Made by a program: the position numbers and the translations under genes
Shown here: positions 23,975-35,869 of the stretch, piece after piece
Position numbering within the stretch: position 1 is the stretch's first letter
How the letters are laid out: every line of letters begins with the position of its first letter
DNA from: Stictocephala bisonia
Lineage: Eukaryota; Arthropoda; Insecta; Hemiptera; Membracidae
Length of the DNA: 64,000 nt
Direction of reading: 5' to 3'
Assembly (NCBI GenBank): GCA_035578905.1
Contig: JAQJVL010000785.1
Coordinates: 62,001 to 126,000, forward strand
Notes under the pieces: generated by a model
The model's input: only the letters and a program-made list of their open reading frames with translations
Told to the model about the DNA's origin: nothing
Databases searched by the model: none

Positions 23975-24860
23975 AAGGTGTCTTTTTTAAATGGACCACC
24001 ATTGTGATCTTGGAAAATATGTTTATGGCACCATTTAATGTTTCTTGCAAAAAGCATTAAATGGGAAACATTACTTTGTTTTTAGAGAAAACTGAAAATA
24101 CATATTAAAAATTCTAAAAATGGGCATAAGTTTCCAAAATAGAGGTAAACTTTGATTTTTCATATAGAACACCATGTATTTTATGATAGTTTTAGATAGT
24201 AATAGTAATTTAGAGACCTTATTCCTGGAAATATTTCGATATTTTGATAATAACGTAGATATGAGAGATCAAAATGTTCCTTATGAACTTTACTATTGAA
24301 ATAACAACTTTTCAAGATGCTTTAAAAAAAATGTTCCCAACCTGCATACACTATAACATAAATTTGGAAAATCCATGCTTAGCTATTATCTTTCCTCGAT
24401 TTATTTATCTAATTTTAACGGACCTCTTCAATTGTACAGTAAAATAACATTTTTGAAACTACTTATTTACTAGATAATATGTCTTAAAACTAATTATAAG
24501 AATGGGTTCAAAAATAACAAACAATAAAATGATGAATATATGGAATAACAACAATAACAGATTTATAAATAACATTAGTATAACTATTTAAGTAACAGAC
24601 ATTAGTATAACTATATAAGTAATAAAATATTTACTTTAAGTTATAAATATGAATTCTTTTGTAACAGGTAAATTGATGTTAGCAGCACGACTGGTCGATC
24701 TATATTGGATTCCATATTAGCAAATGGTGGCCTATTCTCAAAATTTCAAATATACTTTTTAATTGTCTCTAAAAATAAAGTGAGGTTCCATATTTAATTT
24801 TTTTTCAGGCTTATGGGTTCCACGATCACAAATTTGACCCATTTAAAAAAGACACCCTGT
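23975..24860. mobile_element. Non-autonomous DNA element with terminal inverted repeats (about 885 bp)
   Basis: The left end reads GGTGTCTTTTTTAAATGG then ACCACCATTGTGATC. The right end, reverse complemented, reads GGGTGTCTTTTTTAAATGGG then TCAAATTTGTGATC. That is about 32 bp of inverted repeat with few mismatches. The interior is AT-rich with no transposase, so it is a MITE-like or internally deleted element. The target-site duplication is unclear because both flanks are AT-rich. Related left-end sequence recurs at 25308. Confidence 0.7.
24536..24630. repeat. Local direct repeat within the TIR element
   Basis: ACATTAGTATAACTAT with TAAGTAA recurs twice, about 30 bp apart (about 24572-24628). 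A small slippage duplication. Confidence 0.5.
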
Positions 24861-25307
24861 ATTTTATAATATTCAATTTGATATTATGTTTACCATAAAT
24901 ACAACCTCAATATTGTATTGGATGTTTGTAAATATCTCAATTATTAATAAAAAACTGCAGAAATATAGTTTAGTATGCAAAATAACATATTTCGTTTACC
25001 TTATAACAGCGATACTCAAAAACAAACATATTGTAATCAATTTCTACTTAAAGTTTGAGTACAAATACGCCTTTAATAACGAGTTGGGAAAGTTAAGAGA
25101 TGTAGCACATGTGACATGTTTGTCCCCTATATGTCAACAGACGTTGTCCCTGTCACATGTAACGTGCTTCACATGGATGCTTTCTCTCTGAAGCATTTGT
25201 TTTCCTTCAGAACTCATGAAATAAAGATATGTGTTGTCACATATCTAACTACGAACACTACTGCTTGTAGCCGTACTATAGGAGAGGGATGGAACAGAAG
25301 TTGAGTA

Positions 25308-25720
25308 TACAGGGTGTTTTTTTTTTTTTAATTGTGCCACCATTGGGATCTTTTAAACCTGAAGAGATGCAACAAACTTTAAATGGGGTATTTCACCTAA
25401 TTTTTCCTGATTAATAAAAATATGCATTTAGCGATTTTCAAAAAGGTGCCATTTTCCAAAATGGTGGAAAACTTCTTTTTTTTCTTATGGAACACTGTTA
25501 ATTTTTTCATTCTATTTTTATCCTTTTTATTTCTTCCATTTCCATTATTCTTTATAATATAACCATTTCTAAGTTATGGACACTCAAATACGCCAACTTT
25601 TGTTATTGCGAAATTGATATAACAACCATGTTTTATTCTGCAAAAATAGTATGCAGGCTTAAATTCTTACATTTTAACTGTAGTAAAAGTTGAATATCTT
25701 AGACAAAATAAATAAAATCA
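25308..25720 (+). mobile_element. Partial copy of the same TIR element family
   Basis: Begins ACAGGGTGTTTTTT, then GCCACCATTGGGATCTT, and continues with weakly similar interior words (ATTTTCCAAAATGG; GGAACACTG against GAACACCATG in the full element). The left end is clear. No matching right end was found downstream, so it is truncated or too diverged. The extent is approximate. Confidence 0.5.
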
Positions 25721-26059
25721 CCCCGAGACTATTTTTAACAACACTGTACTTCTACTTGTTAAAGATTTTCCTATTTTTTTTCAACGTAGCTTCACAGTTC
25801 AATATATTTTTTATAATAAAATAGGACCTAGTACACCATGTAAATTATTATGATAGGTATGTAATCGCAACAATATAAATTTGAACATTTAATATCTTGA
25901 TTCCAGAAATAGACACAACATTATTGGAATAAAGTATTTGAAAAAAACTTGCAAAAAAAAGGTCTCTCAGCTGTGCATATAAATATCAGCCGTTGTATTG
26001 TTGTCTAACTTGTATGTATTATTATTGTCCTACCCTACAATTGTGTGCTAACTATAATT

Positions 26060-26210
26060 ACAGTCCAAGTAAACGTCACATAACACAAATATATTACAAT
26101 GTAAGTACAAAATGCACAAATATTATGGCACAAATATGTTACCATAATATTTGTGCATTTTGTGCTTATATTGTAATATATTTATGTTGTGTGACGTTTA
26201 CTTGTACTGT
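26060..26210. repeat. 150-bp near-perfect hairpin
   Basis: The arms 26060-26129 and 26141-26210 are about 64/70 complementary around an 11-bp loop. The left arm carries AAGTAAACGTCACATAACAC and the right arm GTGTGACGTTTACTTGTACT. Mismatches are scattered and mostly transitions. There is no coding content. It is most simply a MITE foldback. The length and pairing would also let a transcript form a long hairpin RNA. Confidence 0.85.
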
Positions 26211-26255
26211 ATATGTACCAACATGTATTGTGCTAATTTAAAAAAATAACTGTAA

Positions 26256-26292
26256 TAATAATCATTTATTAATAATTAATTAATAAATGATT
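26256..26292. repeat. Short AT palindrome
   Basis: ATCATTTATTAATAATTAAT followed by TAATAAATGAT forms an imperfect palindrome. Minor feature adjacent to the larger hairpin. Confidence 0.5.
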
Positions 26293-27439
26293 AAAAACTA
26301 AGAAAACATGACTAATTGAATATTAATATTGATAACTGGTACAATAACTAATCTATTCTAATGAAGTCATAGCTGTTGGTACACAATTTTATTGGTTGAG
26401 ATAATTTTTTGACAGCATTGCAATATCTGATATTTATATAAACAGCTTCTGACTTATGAGAGGTTACTAACTTGTCACTAGAATACTAGAATTACAGTTC
26501 TTCAAAAACCCTGAGGTAAATTGAGATGGTTTTGGTGTGAGTGGCTAAAAGAGGGCGATAAAAATTAACAACGAAAAACCTAAAAAGACTATCATTCTTG
26601 GTTGAACTTACCACATAATAATCAAGATTATTTTAAGAACCACTACACGCAAAATCTTGCTGCGCAATTAATCGAAACGAAATAACACACACTTCACGGT
26701 ACGCCACTCACTCGTAAAAATAACTTACTGTTGGCAAATTTTGAACTTTTAAAAATACGAAGAACGGCTCAAAAGAAACAATGAACAGAACTGGAATTAA
26801 TTCGGAGGTGAAAAAAGTCAGATGAAACCGTTGGACCTACTGCTTTCATGTGTGTTCTACTATGTTAAATTGCCTCAGTATAAAAGGAAAAAAGAACCAA
26901 TCTGGAGGCTTCGAGGAGGAAACAGACTCTACAACTTCACTAAAACCTGTTAATTTTAGAAAATATATCGATCTAGCTCGACAGGGAAAGATCTTGTTGA
27001 AATGAATATTGATTATTTGGAAAATCAACCTTTTTATTTGAAAAGGTAAAATTCTCTATTTTGTAAAAAAATTGCAAAACTTAGATTGAAAATGTAAATA
27101 GGTAGAACTGCTTTCCAATTGTACTTTTATTAATATTTGACAATTTCTAAAATAAATGTTATACTATATTTAGTCTACAATAAAATTAGTCTTAACTAAT
27201 TTTAATTATATTTTTTATTAGTGAAGGCTTGCAAAAAGTTTATACCAAAATGTCACTCCATAATTCACTTATCTACGACCTAAAACACATTTAGTTTCAA
27301 TAAAAATACCTTAATGAGACCACAGCCTACCTTGCATACGGGCGTACACAAGCTAATATAGGCTGAAGAGCTAAGTCGGATTAACGTAGACTAATCTAGG
27401 TGAGCTGAACATAGTTATACTAGTGGACTAGTCAATGTG
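26293..27439. other. Unique sequence before the 109-bp array
   Basis: Besides the speculative exon, nothing is recognised. A moderately GC-richer stretch (26640-26850) has no clear identity. Confidence 0.4.
26876..26982 (+). CDS. Possible terminal exon (speculative)
   Basis: After an AG at 26874-26875 the frame runs SIKGKKNQSGGFEEETDSTT then SLKPVNFRKYIDLARQGKIL to a TGA at about 26982. The charged, low-hydrophobicity composition differs from the AT-driven frames elsewhere. No family is recognised and the pyrimidine tract is weak. It could be a transposon-derived fragment. Confidence 0.2.
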
Positions 27440-30400
27440 GTCACAATGTAGAGAATGGATCCACCGCCTCAATATCTGTTGTTGATCTTGGTTCTGTTTG
27501 GGCATAAACAGTGCCCACATGGTAGCCTCATTAATTAAAAATAAAGTATGGTAGTTTAACACCAGGGGTCCCATTGCACGTAAGAACAGGTGAAACACAG
27601 AGAGGATCTCTTTGGACATTGCCTATCATAAGATGGTCCTATCCATACTAAAGTATGGTTGTTAATCATCAGGAGTGCAGTGATGTGTAAGAATGGTTGA
27701 AACACAGTATGGTTTTATTTTGGCATTGTTTATTACAACAGGGTAGCCCCAAACCAAAGTAAAATATGGTAGTTGAACACCAAGGTTTATCTATGGTATG
27801 TAAGAACAGTTGAAACTCAGAGTGGTTCTGTCGGGACACTGCATCATACAAGATAGCCCCAGCGAACGTAAATTATAGTAGTTGAACACCAGGGGCTATC
27901 TATGGTGTGTAAGAACAATTGAAACACACTTTGGTTCTGTTTGGACAGTGCATCTCACAAGGTAGCTCCAGTAAATGTAAACTATAGTAGTTGAACACCA
28001 GGGTTTATCTATGGTATGTAAGAACAGTTGAAACTCAGAGTGGTTCTGTCGGGACACTGCATCTCACAAGGTAGCCCCAGCGAAAGTAAATTATAGTCGT
28101 TGAACACCAGGGGTTATCTATGGTGTGTAAGAATATTTGAAACACACTTTGGTTCTGTTTGGACAGTGCATCTCATAAGGTAGGCACAGCGAACGTAAAT
28201 TATAGTAGTTGAACACCAGGGGTTATCTATGGTGTGTAAGAACTGTTGAAACACACTTTGGTTCTGTTTGGACATTGTATCTCATAAGGTAGCCACAGCG
28301 AACGTAAATTATAGTAGTTGACCAGGGGTTATCTATGGTGTGTACGAACAGTTGAAACACACTTTGGTTCTGTTTGGACATTGTATCTCATAAGGTAGCC
28401 ACAGCGAACGTAAATTATAGTAGTTGAACACCAGGGGTTATCTATGGTGTGTAAGAACAGTTGAAACACACTTTGGTTCTGTTTGGACAGTGCATCTCAC
28501 AGATTAGCCCCAGTGAACGTAAATTATAGTAGTTGAACACCAGGGGTTATCTATGGTGTGTAAGAATATTTGATACACACTTTGGTTCTGTTTGGACATT
28601 GCATCTCACAAGCTAGCCCCATCGAATTAAAATTATAGTAGTTGAACACCAGGGGTTATCTATGGTGTGTAAGAACAGTTGAAACACACTTTGATTCTGT
28701 TTGGACAGTGCATCTCACAGATTTGCCCCAGCGAACGTAAATTATAGTAGTTGAACACCAGGGGTTATCTATGGTGTGTAAGAACAATTGAAACACACTT
28801 TGGTTCTGTTTGGACAGTGCATCTCACAAGGTAGCTCCAGTGAATGTAAACTATAGTAGTTGAACACCAGTGGTTATCAATGGTGTGTAAGAACAGTTGA
28901 AACACACTTTGGATCTGTTTGGACAGTGCATCTCACAAGGTAGCTCCAGTGAATGTAAATTATAGTAGTTGAACACCAGGGGTTATCTATGGTGTGTAAG
29001 AACAGTTGAAACACACTTTGGTTCTGTTTGGACAGTGCATCTCACAAGGTAGCTCCAGTGAATGTAAACTATAGTAGTTGAACACCAGGGGTTATCTATG
29101 GTGTGTAAGAACAGTTGAAACACACTTTGGTTCTGTTTGGACAGTGCATCTCACAAGGTAGCTCCAGCGAATGTAAAGTATAGTAGTTGAACACCAGGGG
29201 TTATCTATGGTGTGTAAGAACAGTTGAAACACACTTTGGTTCTGTTTGGACAGTGCATCTGACAAGGTAGCTCCAGTGAATGTAAACTATAGTAGTTGAA
29301 CATCAGGGGTTATCTATGGTGTGTAAGAACAGTTGAAACACACTTTGGTTCTGTTTGGACAGTGCATCTGACAAGGTAGCTCCAGTGAATGTAAACTATA
29401 GTAGTTGAACATCAGGGGTTATCTATGGTGTGTAAGAACAGTTGAAACAAACTTTGGTTCTGTTTGAATAGTGCATCTCATAAGGTAGCTCCAGTGAATG
29501 TAAATTATAGTAGTTGAACACCAGGGGTTATCTATGGTGTGTAAGAACAGTTGAAACACACTTTGGTTCTGTTTGGACAGTGCATCTAACAGATTAGCCC
29601 CAGCGAACGTAAAATATAGTAGTTGAACACCAGGGGTTATCTATGGTGTGTAAGAATATTTGAAACACACTTTGGTTCTGTTTGGACAGTGCATCTCACA
29701 TAATAGCCCCAGCGAACGTAAATTATAGTAGTTTAACACCAGGGGTTATCTATGGTGTGTAAGAATATTTGAAACTCACTTTGGTTCTGTTTGGACATTG
29801 CATCTCACAAGCTAGCCCCATCGAACGTAAATTATAGTAGTTGAACACCAGGGGTTATCTATGGTGTGTAAGAACAATTGAAACACACTTTGGTTCTGTT
29901 TGGACAGTGCATCTCACAAGGTAGCTCCAGTGAAAGTAAACTATAGTAGTTGAACACCAGGGGTTATCTATGGTGTGTAAGAACAGTTGAAACACACTTT
30001 GGTTCTCTTTGGACAGTGCATCTCACAAGGTAGCTCCAGCGAATGTAAAGTATAGTAGGTGAACACCAGGGGTTATCTATGGTGTGTAAGAACAGTTGAA
30101 ACACACTTTGGTTCTGTTTGGACAGTGCATCTCACAAGGTAGCTCCAGTGAATGTAAACTATAGTAGTTGAACACCAGGGGTTATCTATGGTGTGTAAGA
30201 ACAGTTGAAACACACTTTGGTTCTGTTTGGACAGTGCATCTGACAAGGTAGCTCCAGTGAATGTAAACTATAGTAGTTGAACATCAGGGGTTATCTATGG
30301 TGTGTAAGAACAGTTGAAACACACTTTGGTTCTGTTTGGATAGTGCATCTCATAAGGTAGCTCCAGTGAATGTAAATTATAGTAGTTGAACACCAGGGGT

Positions 30401-32950
30401 TATCTATGGTGTGTAAGAAAAGTTGAAACACACTTTGGTTCTGTTTGGACAGTGCATATAACAGATTAGCCCCAGCGAACGTAAAATATAGTAGTTGAAC
30501 ACCAGGGGTTATCTATGGTGTGTAAGAATATTTGAAACACACTTTGGTTCTGTTTGGACATTGCATCTCACAAGCTAGCCCCATCGAACGTAAATTATAG
30601 TAGTTGAACACCAGGGGTTATCTATGGTGTGTAAGAACAGTTGAAACACACTTTGGTTCTGTTTGGACAGTGCATCTCACAAGGTAGCTCCAGTGAATGT
30701 AAATTATAGTAGTTGAACACCAGGGGTTATCTATGGTGTGTAAGAACAGTTGAAACACACTTTGGTTCTGTTTGGACAGTGCATCTCACAAGGTAGCTCC
30801 AGTGAATGTAAACTATAGTAGTTGAACACCAGGGGTTATCTATGGTGTGTAAGAACAGTTGAAACACACTTTGGTTCTGTTTGGACAGTGCATCTCACAA
30901 GGTAGCTCCAGCGAATGTAAAGTATAGTAGTTGAACACCAGGGGTTATCTATGGTGTGTAAGAACAGTTGAAACACACTTTGGTTCTGTTTGGACAGTGC
31001 ATCTGACAAGGTAGCTCCAGTGAATGTAAACTATAGTAGTTGAACATCAGGGGTTATCTATGGTGTGTAAGAACAGTTGAAACACACTTTGGTTCTGTTT
31101 GGACAGTGCATCTGACAAGGTAGCTCCAGTGAATGTAAACTATAGTAGTTGAACATCAGGGGTTATCTATGGTGTGTAAGAACAGTTGAAACAAACTTTG
31201 GTTCTGTTTGAATAGTGCATCTCATAAGGTAGCTCCAGTGAATGTAAATTATAGTAGTTGAACACCAGGGGTTATCTATGGTGTGTAAGAACAGTTGAAA
31301 CACACTTTGGTTCTGTTTGGACAGTGCATCTAACAGATTAGCCCCAGCGAACGTAAAATATAGTAGTTGAACACCAGGGGTTATCTATGGTGTGTAAGAA
31401 TATTTGAAACACACTTTGGTTCTGTTTGGACAGTGCATCTCACATAATAGCCCCAGCGAACGTAAATTATAGTAGTTTAACACCAGGGGTTATCTATGGT
31501 GTGTAAGAACAGTTGAAACACACTTTGGTTCTGTTTGGACAGTGCATCTCACAAGGTACCTCCAGTGAATGTAAACTATAGTAGTTGAACACCAGGGGTT
31601 ATCTATGGTGTGTAAGAACAATTGAAACACTCTTTGGTTCTGTTTGGACAGTGCATCTCACAAGGTAGCTCCAGTGAATGTAAACTATAGTAGTTGAACA
31701 CCAGGGGTTATCTATGGTGTGTAAGAACAGTTGAAACACACTTTGGTTCTGTTTGGACAGTGCATCTCATAAGGTAGCTCCAGTGAATGTAAATTATAGT
31801 AGTTGAACACCAGGGGTTATCTATGGTGTGTAAGAAAAGTTGAAACACACTTTGGTTCTGTTTGGACAGTGCATCTAACAGATTAGCCCCAGCGAACGTA
31901 AAATATAGTAGTTGAACACCAGGGGTTATCTATGGTGTGTAAGAATATTTGAAACACACTTTGGTTCTGTTTGGACATTGCATCTCACAAGCTAGCCCCA
32001 GAGAACGTAAATTATAGTAGTTGAACACCAGGGGTTATCTATGGTGTGTAAGAACAGTTGAAACACACTTTGGTTCTGTTTGGACAGTGCATCTCACAAG
32101 GTAGCCCCAGAGAACGTAAATTATAGTAGTTGAACACCAGGGGTTATCTATGGTGTGTAAGAACAGTTGAAACACACTTTGGTTCTGTTTGGACAGTGCA
32201 TCTCACAAGGTAGCTCCAGTGAATGTAAATTATAGTAGCTGAACACCAGGGGTTATTTATGGTGTGTAAGAACAGTTGAAACACACTTTGGTTCTGTTTG
32301 GACAGTGAATCTCACAAGGTAGCTCCAGTGAATGTAAATTATAGTAGCTGAACACCAGGGGTTATTTATCGTGTGTAAGAACAATTGAAACACACTTTGG
32401 TTCTGTTTGGACAGTGCATCTCACAAGGTAGCTCCAGTGAATATAAACTATAGTAGTTGAACACCAGGGGTTATCTATGGTGTGTAAGAACAGTTGAAAC
32501 ACACTTTGGTTCTGTTTGGACAGTGAATCTCACAAGGTAGCTCTAGTGAATGTAAATTATAGTAGCTGAACACCAGGGGTTATTTATCGTGTGTAAGAAC
32601 AGTTGAAACACACGTTGGTTCTGTTTGGACAGTGCATCTCACAAGGTAGCTCCAGTGAATGTAAACTATAGTAGTTGAACACCAGGGGTTATCTGTGGTG
32701 TGTAAGAACAGTTGAAACACACTTTGGTTCTGTTTGGACAGTGCATCTCACAAGGTAGCTCCAGTGAATGTAAACTATAGTAGTTGAACACCAGGGGTTA
32801 TCTATGGTGTGTAAGAACAGTTGAAACACACTTTGGTTCTGTTTGGACAGTGCATCTCACAAGGTAGCTCCAGTGAATGTAAACTGTAGTAGTTGAACAC
32901 CAGGGGTTATCTGTGGTGGGTAAGAACAATTGAAACACAGAGTGGTTCTT
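27440..32950. repeat. 109-bp satellite array, about 50 copies, with 8-monomer higher-order repeat
   Basis: The unit contains GGTTATCTATGGTGTGTAAG, AACAGTTGAAACACACTTTG, GTTCTGTTTGGACAGTGCAT and ATAGTAGTTGAACACCAGG, spaced exactly 109 bp (TTAT at 29092 and 29201). The first four or five units (27440-27900) and the last are strongly diverged, while the centre is over 95% identical. That is the edge-decay pattern expected of unequal exchange. Marker variants repeat at 872 and 1744 bp (see findings). 109 is not divisible by three and there are no long frames. Confidence 0.96.
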
Positions 32951-33110
32951 TTAGTAGAGCTTTTACATTAAAATGACTTTCTAAAACCCATAAAACATAT
33001 ATTCACACCTAATAACTGAAATATTTTCTATCTTGGCGTAGTCTTCCATATTTGTTGTATATTATATATAACCTGTATGAGTTCTGGAATCATCTGAGGG
33101 TTTTATATTT
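32951..33110. other. Short unique spacer
   Basis: AT-rich link between the 109-bp array and the TTAA transposon; nothing recognised. Confidence 0.5.
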
Positions 33111-34239
33111 TTAAGGGGAGCACGCCGCGGCGAGGCCTCCAATGCTATTTAAATGGGAAAACATGTTACTATTTAGGTACAAGTTTCTCATAACCTATAA
33201 AAACTAGGGTGATGATTTTTTTTGCTTATTAAGTTCATGTTGGTTAATGAAGTACTCCATTATGAAGTATTTAGCTACAACAGTTATTTAGGGAAAAAAA
33301 TTTCTTTTTTATACTATAAAAACATCTTTAATTTTAAAGTTCAAAATTTTTTTTAGACTACTTAAAACTTAATATAATTTCATAAAAATGGAGTAAATTA
33401 CTCATTAAGTAGTGTAAATTATGTGTATAAATTTTGAAGTCTGTATTTGAACTGTAGGCCCAATAGTTCGGGAGAAAATGGTACCTAAACACTGAAAAAA
33501 GTAACTTTCGGGAAAATCCATTTAAAGTCTAAACTAGCAAACACACACTAAAAACCTCCTGGAACATAATCCTGACAATCTGTATCTTCTTTTCTTCTCT
33601 TGAGCAAACTTCTCTTAACCCTTTTTTTCTTATTTTCCTCTTGAACCTCTTTATTTGCTTTTTTTCTTCTATTTTCATCAATTTTCTTCAGTCCTTAAAT
33701 CATAAACTTCCCAGGTGTTATTCCCAATCTTTCAAACACATTAGCTTTACCAATGGCACCCTTATTGAAGCTTATAAAGGAGTCATTTACTCCAATCTGA
33801 AGAGTTTTAAGCCCTACAATTGTAGTTTTTGGAACCCTACTCCAAATCACATTATTAAAGCTCTCATTCAGATTTTGACTCTTTCCGTGCAAACAATTTT
33901 GGATCCGACAAATCTTTGTAAACGGGCTTTATTACATTCATTACTTCTTCAGGTAGAGAGTTTTTATGTTTATATTCTATATTTTGTTCTTGTGCCTTTT
34001 TATACTTACACCAAGACTCATTTCCAAAAGGACAAAGCTCGTGTTGTGGTTTTTCATCACTTGAAAGTTTGTGCTGAATACATCAACGCCATTCTTGTTT
34101 TTATTTTTTTTAACCATAAAAAGCAAGGAAAGTACCAAGTGTTATATATTTTCTTAAACAGGATGAAATGGAGATTTTTTTAAGATAATAATAAAAAAAT
34201 TGATTTTTTTTAACCCCCGCCACGGCGTGCTCCCCTTAA
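33111..34239. mobile_element. TTAA-target DNA transposon (Kolobok- or piggyBac-like), internally deleted
   Basis: The element is bounded by TTAA at 33111-33114 and 34236-34239. Its ends are inverted repeats: the left begins GGGGAGCACGCCGCGGCGAGG and the right, reverse complemented, begins GGGGAGCACGCCGTGGCGGGG (19 of 21 matching). A TTAA duplication is characteristic of piggyBac and Kolobok superfamilies. The body between ends is 1121 bp and contains the C-terminal part of a transposase on the minus strand, so it appears to be a deletion derivative of a longer element. The GC-rich tips stand out sharply from the AT-rich surroundings. Confidence 0.85.
33548..34076 (-). pseudogene. Mutator-like (PF20700-type) transposase, C-terminal fragment
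   Basis: Minus-strand reading gives HKLSSDEKPQHELCPFGNES, WCKYKKAQEQN, YKHKNSLPEEVMNVIKPVYK and DLSDPKL. After a frameshift (about 33890) it gives HGKSQNLNESFNNVIWSRVP, KTTIVGLKTLQIGV, SFNKGAIGKANVFERLGI and PGKF. After an in-frame TAA comes a lysine/arginine-rich tail ending DYVPGGF and a stop at 33548-33550. From memory of the family, the CP.G..SWCK.. motif, the N.NESFN..IW.R.PKT block and a basic tail ending in a short GGF/GMF-like C-terminus characterise the Mutator-like transposase proteins common in arthropods. The N-terminal catalytic part is absent. One frameshift and one stop make it a pseudogene. The antisense frame of about 180 codons is a shadow. Confidence 0.8.
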
Positions 34240-34592
34240 GATTGGCAAGAAATTATTTTCATTTTATTAATTAAAATATTTCATTATTCAATAATAATAA
34301 TTACGAGCTTTTTTATCCCTGTCGTATTTGGAGTGTTGAGAGGGATATACGACAATTTGTACTCTAGGTAATCTATATGCATTATAAGTTAGATTACTGT
34401 TTAATAACTTAAATCACAAATACAGTATTTTATAAAGAAGTTATTGCTTACATAGTTAAATGAGTTTGACTTAGAAAATATAAAAAATTAACTCCATGCA
34501 GTGAAAACACTGTTTTATCAAATATTGCAACGGTTAATTACAATTGCTAATTTGTTAAAGGAAAAGTGATGTATTTATTATTATTCATTTTT
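34240..34592. other. Unique AT-rich sequence
   Basis: Nothing recognised. Confidence 0.4.
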
Positions 34593-34890
34593 AAGACGCT
34601 GATTGTAGAGTTATGGGCGAATATGAGGGGTAAATGAGTGTGATGAATCTGGATGGACTTATGTAGTCACTGTTACTATCTAAGTTCGACTTAGTTTAGT
34701 AAAGACAACGGTTATTATTAATATTGGACTTCTTCGAGACAACGGTTCAGTGGTATTGACCCAGCCACCCACCCATACACGTACAGTGGTATTAACCCAC
34801 CCACCCACCCATACTCCTACAGTGGTATTGACCACTATCCAATTTATTAATAGTCCAATAGTTAGGGCAAATGTTATTATTAACCAATAA
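34593..34890 (+). repeat. Dispersed repeat, copy 1, with inserted 36-bp minisatellite
   Basis: Similar in order and orientation to 42759-42925. Shared words are AAGACGC/GAGACGC, TTATGG.CGAATAT, ATGAGTGT, TTACTATCT.AGTTC and CAATTTATTAATAG.CCAA. In this copy about 110 bp of C-rich minisatellite (34745-34843, about 3 units) lie within the region, where copy 2 has none. The family is unidentified. Confidence 0.7.
34745..34843 (-). repeat. 36-bp minisatellite, block 5
   Basis: Nearly three C-rich units (CCACCCATACACGTACAGTG type), in the opposite orientation to block 1. Confidence 0.88.
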
Positions 34891-35869
34891 ACGAAACTTG
34901 AAATAGCTATATTATCGCTAAACGTTAGAATCCCTAAATAATTATCATTGATTCCAATTTTTACAATGACATTAATCTGAAGAACATCTTTAAACGCTCA
35001 TAAATCTCAATTTTTTTAAAACTCTAGATTGGTATTTTTCATTGAAATACTGTTATACAATGCGCATTTGAAGTCATAATTTAAATGTTTTATCATAAAT
35101 ACTTATCCCACTGAAATAAAACCTTTCGGAATGTAACCATGCACGTCACCAAATGTCATCATGTTCAGTAACAATAGTCCACCAAACAATATTTGACAAT
35201 TTTATTTGAAGTACAATCGTTGTTTCATTCGATTATTTTACTCTAGCGTTAAGGACAGTTAGATGTAACAAGATGGAGGGAGTTGGGTACCTACATGTAC
35301 CCATAAGGCAAGACTGAACCGTTCTATTCTACGTTAACTTTGATACGATAATTTACTAACTAAACACTCTAGCTAATTTACTAATTAGAGACCTCAACCA
35401 TTTTACTGTGGTGGTAGGAAGAGCTTGAAGCGAAAGTGGATGGAAAGATGGAGGAACACCACATGAACAGCAGCAGAGATACCTGTCAGGCGATAGTAAC
35501 CGTTCTCAGTAGTATTATATTTGATGTGGTAGATGCGCAATTAAAATCTCTAAGACCCGCAACCTAATTAACCTATTGTCATAGAGTTCTGAGTGAACCG
35601 AGGCGGAGGTGTGAGGCTCGTGTACAGCATCAAAGGTAGGTAAGCCTTAACAGGTGTCTACATTGTTAGCTTTGATGTGTTAATTGACTCGTTAAACACC
35701 CAAGAAACCTTTCAATTTTTAATGGGGTTTCGAGAACATATTTACACATTAACAGGTGAATTATGAGGTTGGGCACTTTGATGATGAAGATATAAAATTA
35801 CACAACATTTGTTATTTAAATTAAACATATTTAATAATTCCCATAACTTTTTTTAACTTTTAATGTTTT
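34891..35869. other. Unique sequence with a GC-richer section at 35400-35660
   Basis: The GC-richer part contains a donor-like ATCAAAG followed by GTAGGTAAG at about 35628-35643. No coding frame or transposon end is clear. It might be a non-coding first exon or an old repeat; unresolved. Confidence 0.3.

Noticed and set aside
33641..34183. 180-codon plus-strand frame
   Set aside because: Antisense shadow of the minus-strand transposase relic, which has recognisable family motifs.
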